Origin: CAYMZB01 sp964394845
GTDB lineage: Bacteria; Patescibacteriota; Microgenomatia; Daviesbacterales; UBA10151
Length of the DNA stretch: 6,382 bases
Direction: 5' to 3'
NCBI GenBank assembly: GCA_964394845.1
Contig: CAYMZB010000032.1
Location: 1 to 6,382, forward strand
The notes under the pieces are model-generated. The model saw only the letters and a list, made by a program, of their open reading frames with translations. It ran no database searches and was not told the DNA's origin. The first letter of the stretch is position 1. Every line of letters begins with the position of its first letter. Both the position numbers and the translations under genes were made by a program. Below are positions 5,194 through 6,382 of the stretch, one piece after another.

Positions 5194-6216
5194 AAGAACT
5201 TCAGATTCAATCCCAGCTTTCTCTTATTGATACTCTTATTTTCAGTTCTTCTGGTGAGGATCGATTATAATATGTTCCTATACCGGCCGGGGGTCATTAC
5301 ATCGGATCAAAATCTCTATCTTGAGGATTTAAAAAGTACTATTGAGGATAATTTCAAGTCAATCCTGCCTTCTCCCCAGTCCGGTTTACTTTCAGGAATT
5401 GTTTTAGGTTCAAAGCAGGTTTTGCCTGATGATTTCCGCCAGGCTTTGATAAATACTTCTACGATCCATATTGTAGTTGCATCCGGCCAGAATTTAACAA
5501 TATTATCAGGGCTGATTATTAGTTTTGCGCCCATTTTCGGCCGTAAAAAAACGGTTTTCTCCTCGATTGGAGTGAATTTGTTTTATTCGGTTTTAACAGG
5601 CTTCCAGATTCCGATTATCAGGGCCGCAATTATGAATATTTTTGCTTCGGTCGCAATGCTCGCAGGCCGTGAAGCCCCGGTTATGTTTGCCCTTTTTAGC
5701 TCTGCTTTTTTAATGCTCATTTACGAACCTCTTTGGGTTTTTTCAGTATCTTTTCAACTGTCTTTTTTAGCATCGTTTGCTGTTATGGAATTTGCCCCGG
5801 CGATAGAGCAGAGGATTAAATGGCTGCCGGATCTGGTAAAGCAGGATCTGGTCGTTTCTACTTGTGCCTTTCTGTTTACCCTGCCCATAATATTTGAGAA
5901 TTTTCACCGGGTCAGCGTGACAGGGATAATAGTTAATGCCCTGATTCTTTGGACAACACCTTTAATAATGGCAGGAGGCGGGATAGTTGCAATCTTAAGC
6001 CTGGGTAGTTTGGAAATAGCTTCGGCTTTAGTCCTGATCCCCGGAGTTTTTCTAACCTACCTTATATATGTAGTTGAGTTTTTTAATACCCTGAGCCCGA
6101 GCATAGAAGTTAAATCTTTAGGACGGGTGTTTTGGACAGGGTATTATCTGATCCTGATGGCTGTATATTTTTGGGCAAAGAGGAAGATAGCTCGGGAAGA
6201 AGAAGAGATGTTATGA
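5191..6216 (+). CDS. comEC: ComEC/Rec2-family DNA uptake channel, Competence domain only
   Basis: Polytopic membrane protein predicted to pass single-stranded DNA across the membrane during transformation. 341 residues, about half the length of full ComEC. An N-terminal helix (9-23) and a short outside segment are followed by the Competence domain. It contains GIVLGSKQVLPDDFR, then TSTIHIVVASGQNLTILSG (89-107), the family's HxxxxSGxH-like block with Q100-N101 where H is common. Further blocks are PIIRAAIMN (141-149), FQLSFLASFAV (188-198) and LPIIFENFHRVS (231-242), with about ten helices in all. Missing are the N-terminal OB-fold domain (DUF4131) and the C-terminal metallo-beta-lactamase-like nuclease domain. 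The TTG at 5191 keeps the first helix; the next in-frame ATG (5272) would lose it. No ribosome site is seen. The start codon sits at the edge of a repeat. It follows comEA and ends in TGA. Confidence 0.9.
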   Translation: MKNFRFNPSFLLLILLFSVLLVRIDYNMFLYRPGVITSDQNLYLEDLKSTIEDNFKSILPSPQSGLLSGIVLGSKQVLPDDFRQALINTSTIHIVVASGQNLTILSGLIISFAPIFGRKKTVFSSIGVNLFYSVLTGFQIPIIRAAIMNIFASVAMLAGREAPVMFALFSSAFLMLIYEPLWVFSVSFQLSFLASFAVMEFAPAIEQRIKWLPDLVKQDLVVSTCAFLFTLPIIFENFHRVSVTGIIVNALILWTTPLIMAGGGIVAILSLGSLEIASALVLIPGVFLTYLIYVVEFFNTLSPSIEVKSLGRVFWTGYYLILMAVYFWAKRKIAREEEEML

Positions 6217-6221
6217 TTAGA

Positions 6222-6325
6222 GAATAAATTTCTAATTTCTAATTTCTAAATAATGTCCAATGACTTAATTTTAGATTTGGGATTTTCTTAGGTCAATTAG
6301 GTTAATTAGAGTACTTAGAAATTTC
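6222..6325 (+). repeat. Palindromic repeat, copy 2, after comEC
   Basis: Shares with copy 1 the TCTAATT heptamers (6231-6237, 6238-6244, variant 6245-6251) and the right-hand stretch TTGGGATTT...AGGTCAATTAG...GTTAATTAGA (about 6277-6310). AAATTTCTAA (6226-6235) and TTAGAAATTT (6315-6324) form its outer arms. The central CCAATGAC (6257-6264) is in the opposite orientation from the matching GTCATTGG of copy 1. One heptamer (AAATTAG) present in the right arm of copy 1 is missing here. Confidence 0.75.
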
Positions 6326-6332
6326 CCAACCT

Positions 6333-6382
6333 ATGTATAAAGCCACAATTGAGAAAGAACTCAGAACAGCTATTAAAAACCT
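6333..6382 (+). CDS. Start of an unidentified protein gene, cut by window end
   Basis: From an ATG at 6333 the frame stays open for 16 full codons to the window edge (MYKATIEKELRTAIKN). An in-frame stop at 6303-6305 bounds it upstream, and no other start lies between. No Shine-Dalgarno is seen, as for other genes here. The amphipathic helical N-terminus would suit an arginyl-tRNA synthetase or many other proteins; 16 residues cannot decide, so no product is assigned. Confidence 0.45.
   Translation, partial: MYKATIEKELRTAIKN

Noticed and set aside
4440..5534. Minus-strand open frames opposite comEA and comEC
   Set aside because: Both sit opposite well-supported competence genes and show no protein features of their own.
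6214..6216. TGA recoding (genetic code 25)
   Set aside because: TGA ends comEC and the SprT-like gene at natural C-termini, and no gene needs TGA as a sense codon.

Overview
The window looks like a piece of a Candidate Phyla Radiation (Patescibacteria) genome, most likely Microgenomates-like. This is an inference from the AT-rich sequence, the style of the leucyl-tRNA synthetase and the HELCH-type metalloprotease, weak or absent Shine-Dalgarno sites, a small ComEC and many 7-nt tandem repeats. TGA is used as a stop (SprT-like gene, comEC) and no gene needs it as sense, so the TGA=Gly code of Gracilibacteria/Absconditabacteria does not apply.

Layout. 1-108: leader with a plausible promoter. 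109-2586 (+): leuS, complete, with a repeat-derived insertion near the C-terminus. 2587-2759: AT-rich spacer with only weak hairpins. 2760-2993 (-): small putative Tat-exported, proline-rich lipoprotein with its own promoter. 3073-3531 (+, alternative start 3034): SprT-like zinc metalloprotease. 3545-4138 (-): seven-helix membrane protein with an internal duplication resembling PQ-loop/SWEET proteins, convergent with the protease gene. 4139-4467 has no protein gene. It holds the -10 element of the membrane gene, a rho-independent terminator, a structured segment antisense to the tRNA anticodon arm, a tRNA-Glu(CUC) on the minus strand, the tRNA promoter and a 7-nt repeat array. 4468-5076 (+): comEA. 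5191-6216 (+): a minimal comEC. 6333-6382 (+): first codons of a further gene cut by the window edge.

How the parts work together. leuS and the tRNA are translation genes. ComEA and ComEC form the DNA-receptor and membrane-channel pair of natural transformation, and the two genes are adjacent and co-oriented. comEC is flanked on both sides by copies of an imperfect palindromic repeat of about 105-115 bp, and its TTG start lies at the edge of one copy.

No obviously new multi-gene system is visible. The strongest unusual signals are: (i) a tRNA-Glu transcript whose 3' trailer contains a segment complementary to its own anticodon arm; (ii) several heptanucleotide arrays of unrelated sequence, one of which has expanded in frame inside leuS; (iii) the repeat pair around comEC, with an apparently inverted core; and (iv) the tiny Tat-type lipoprotein.
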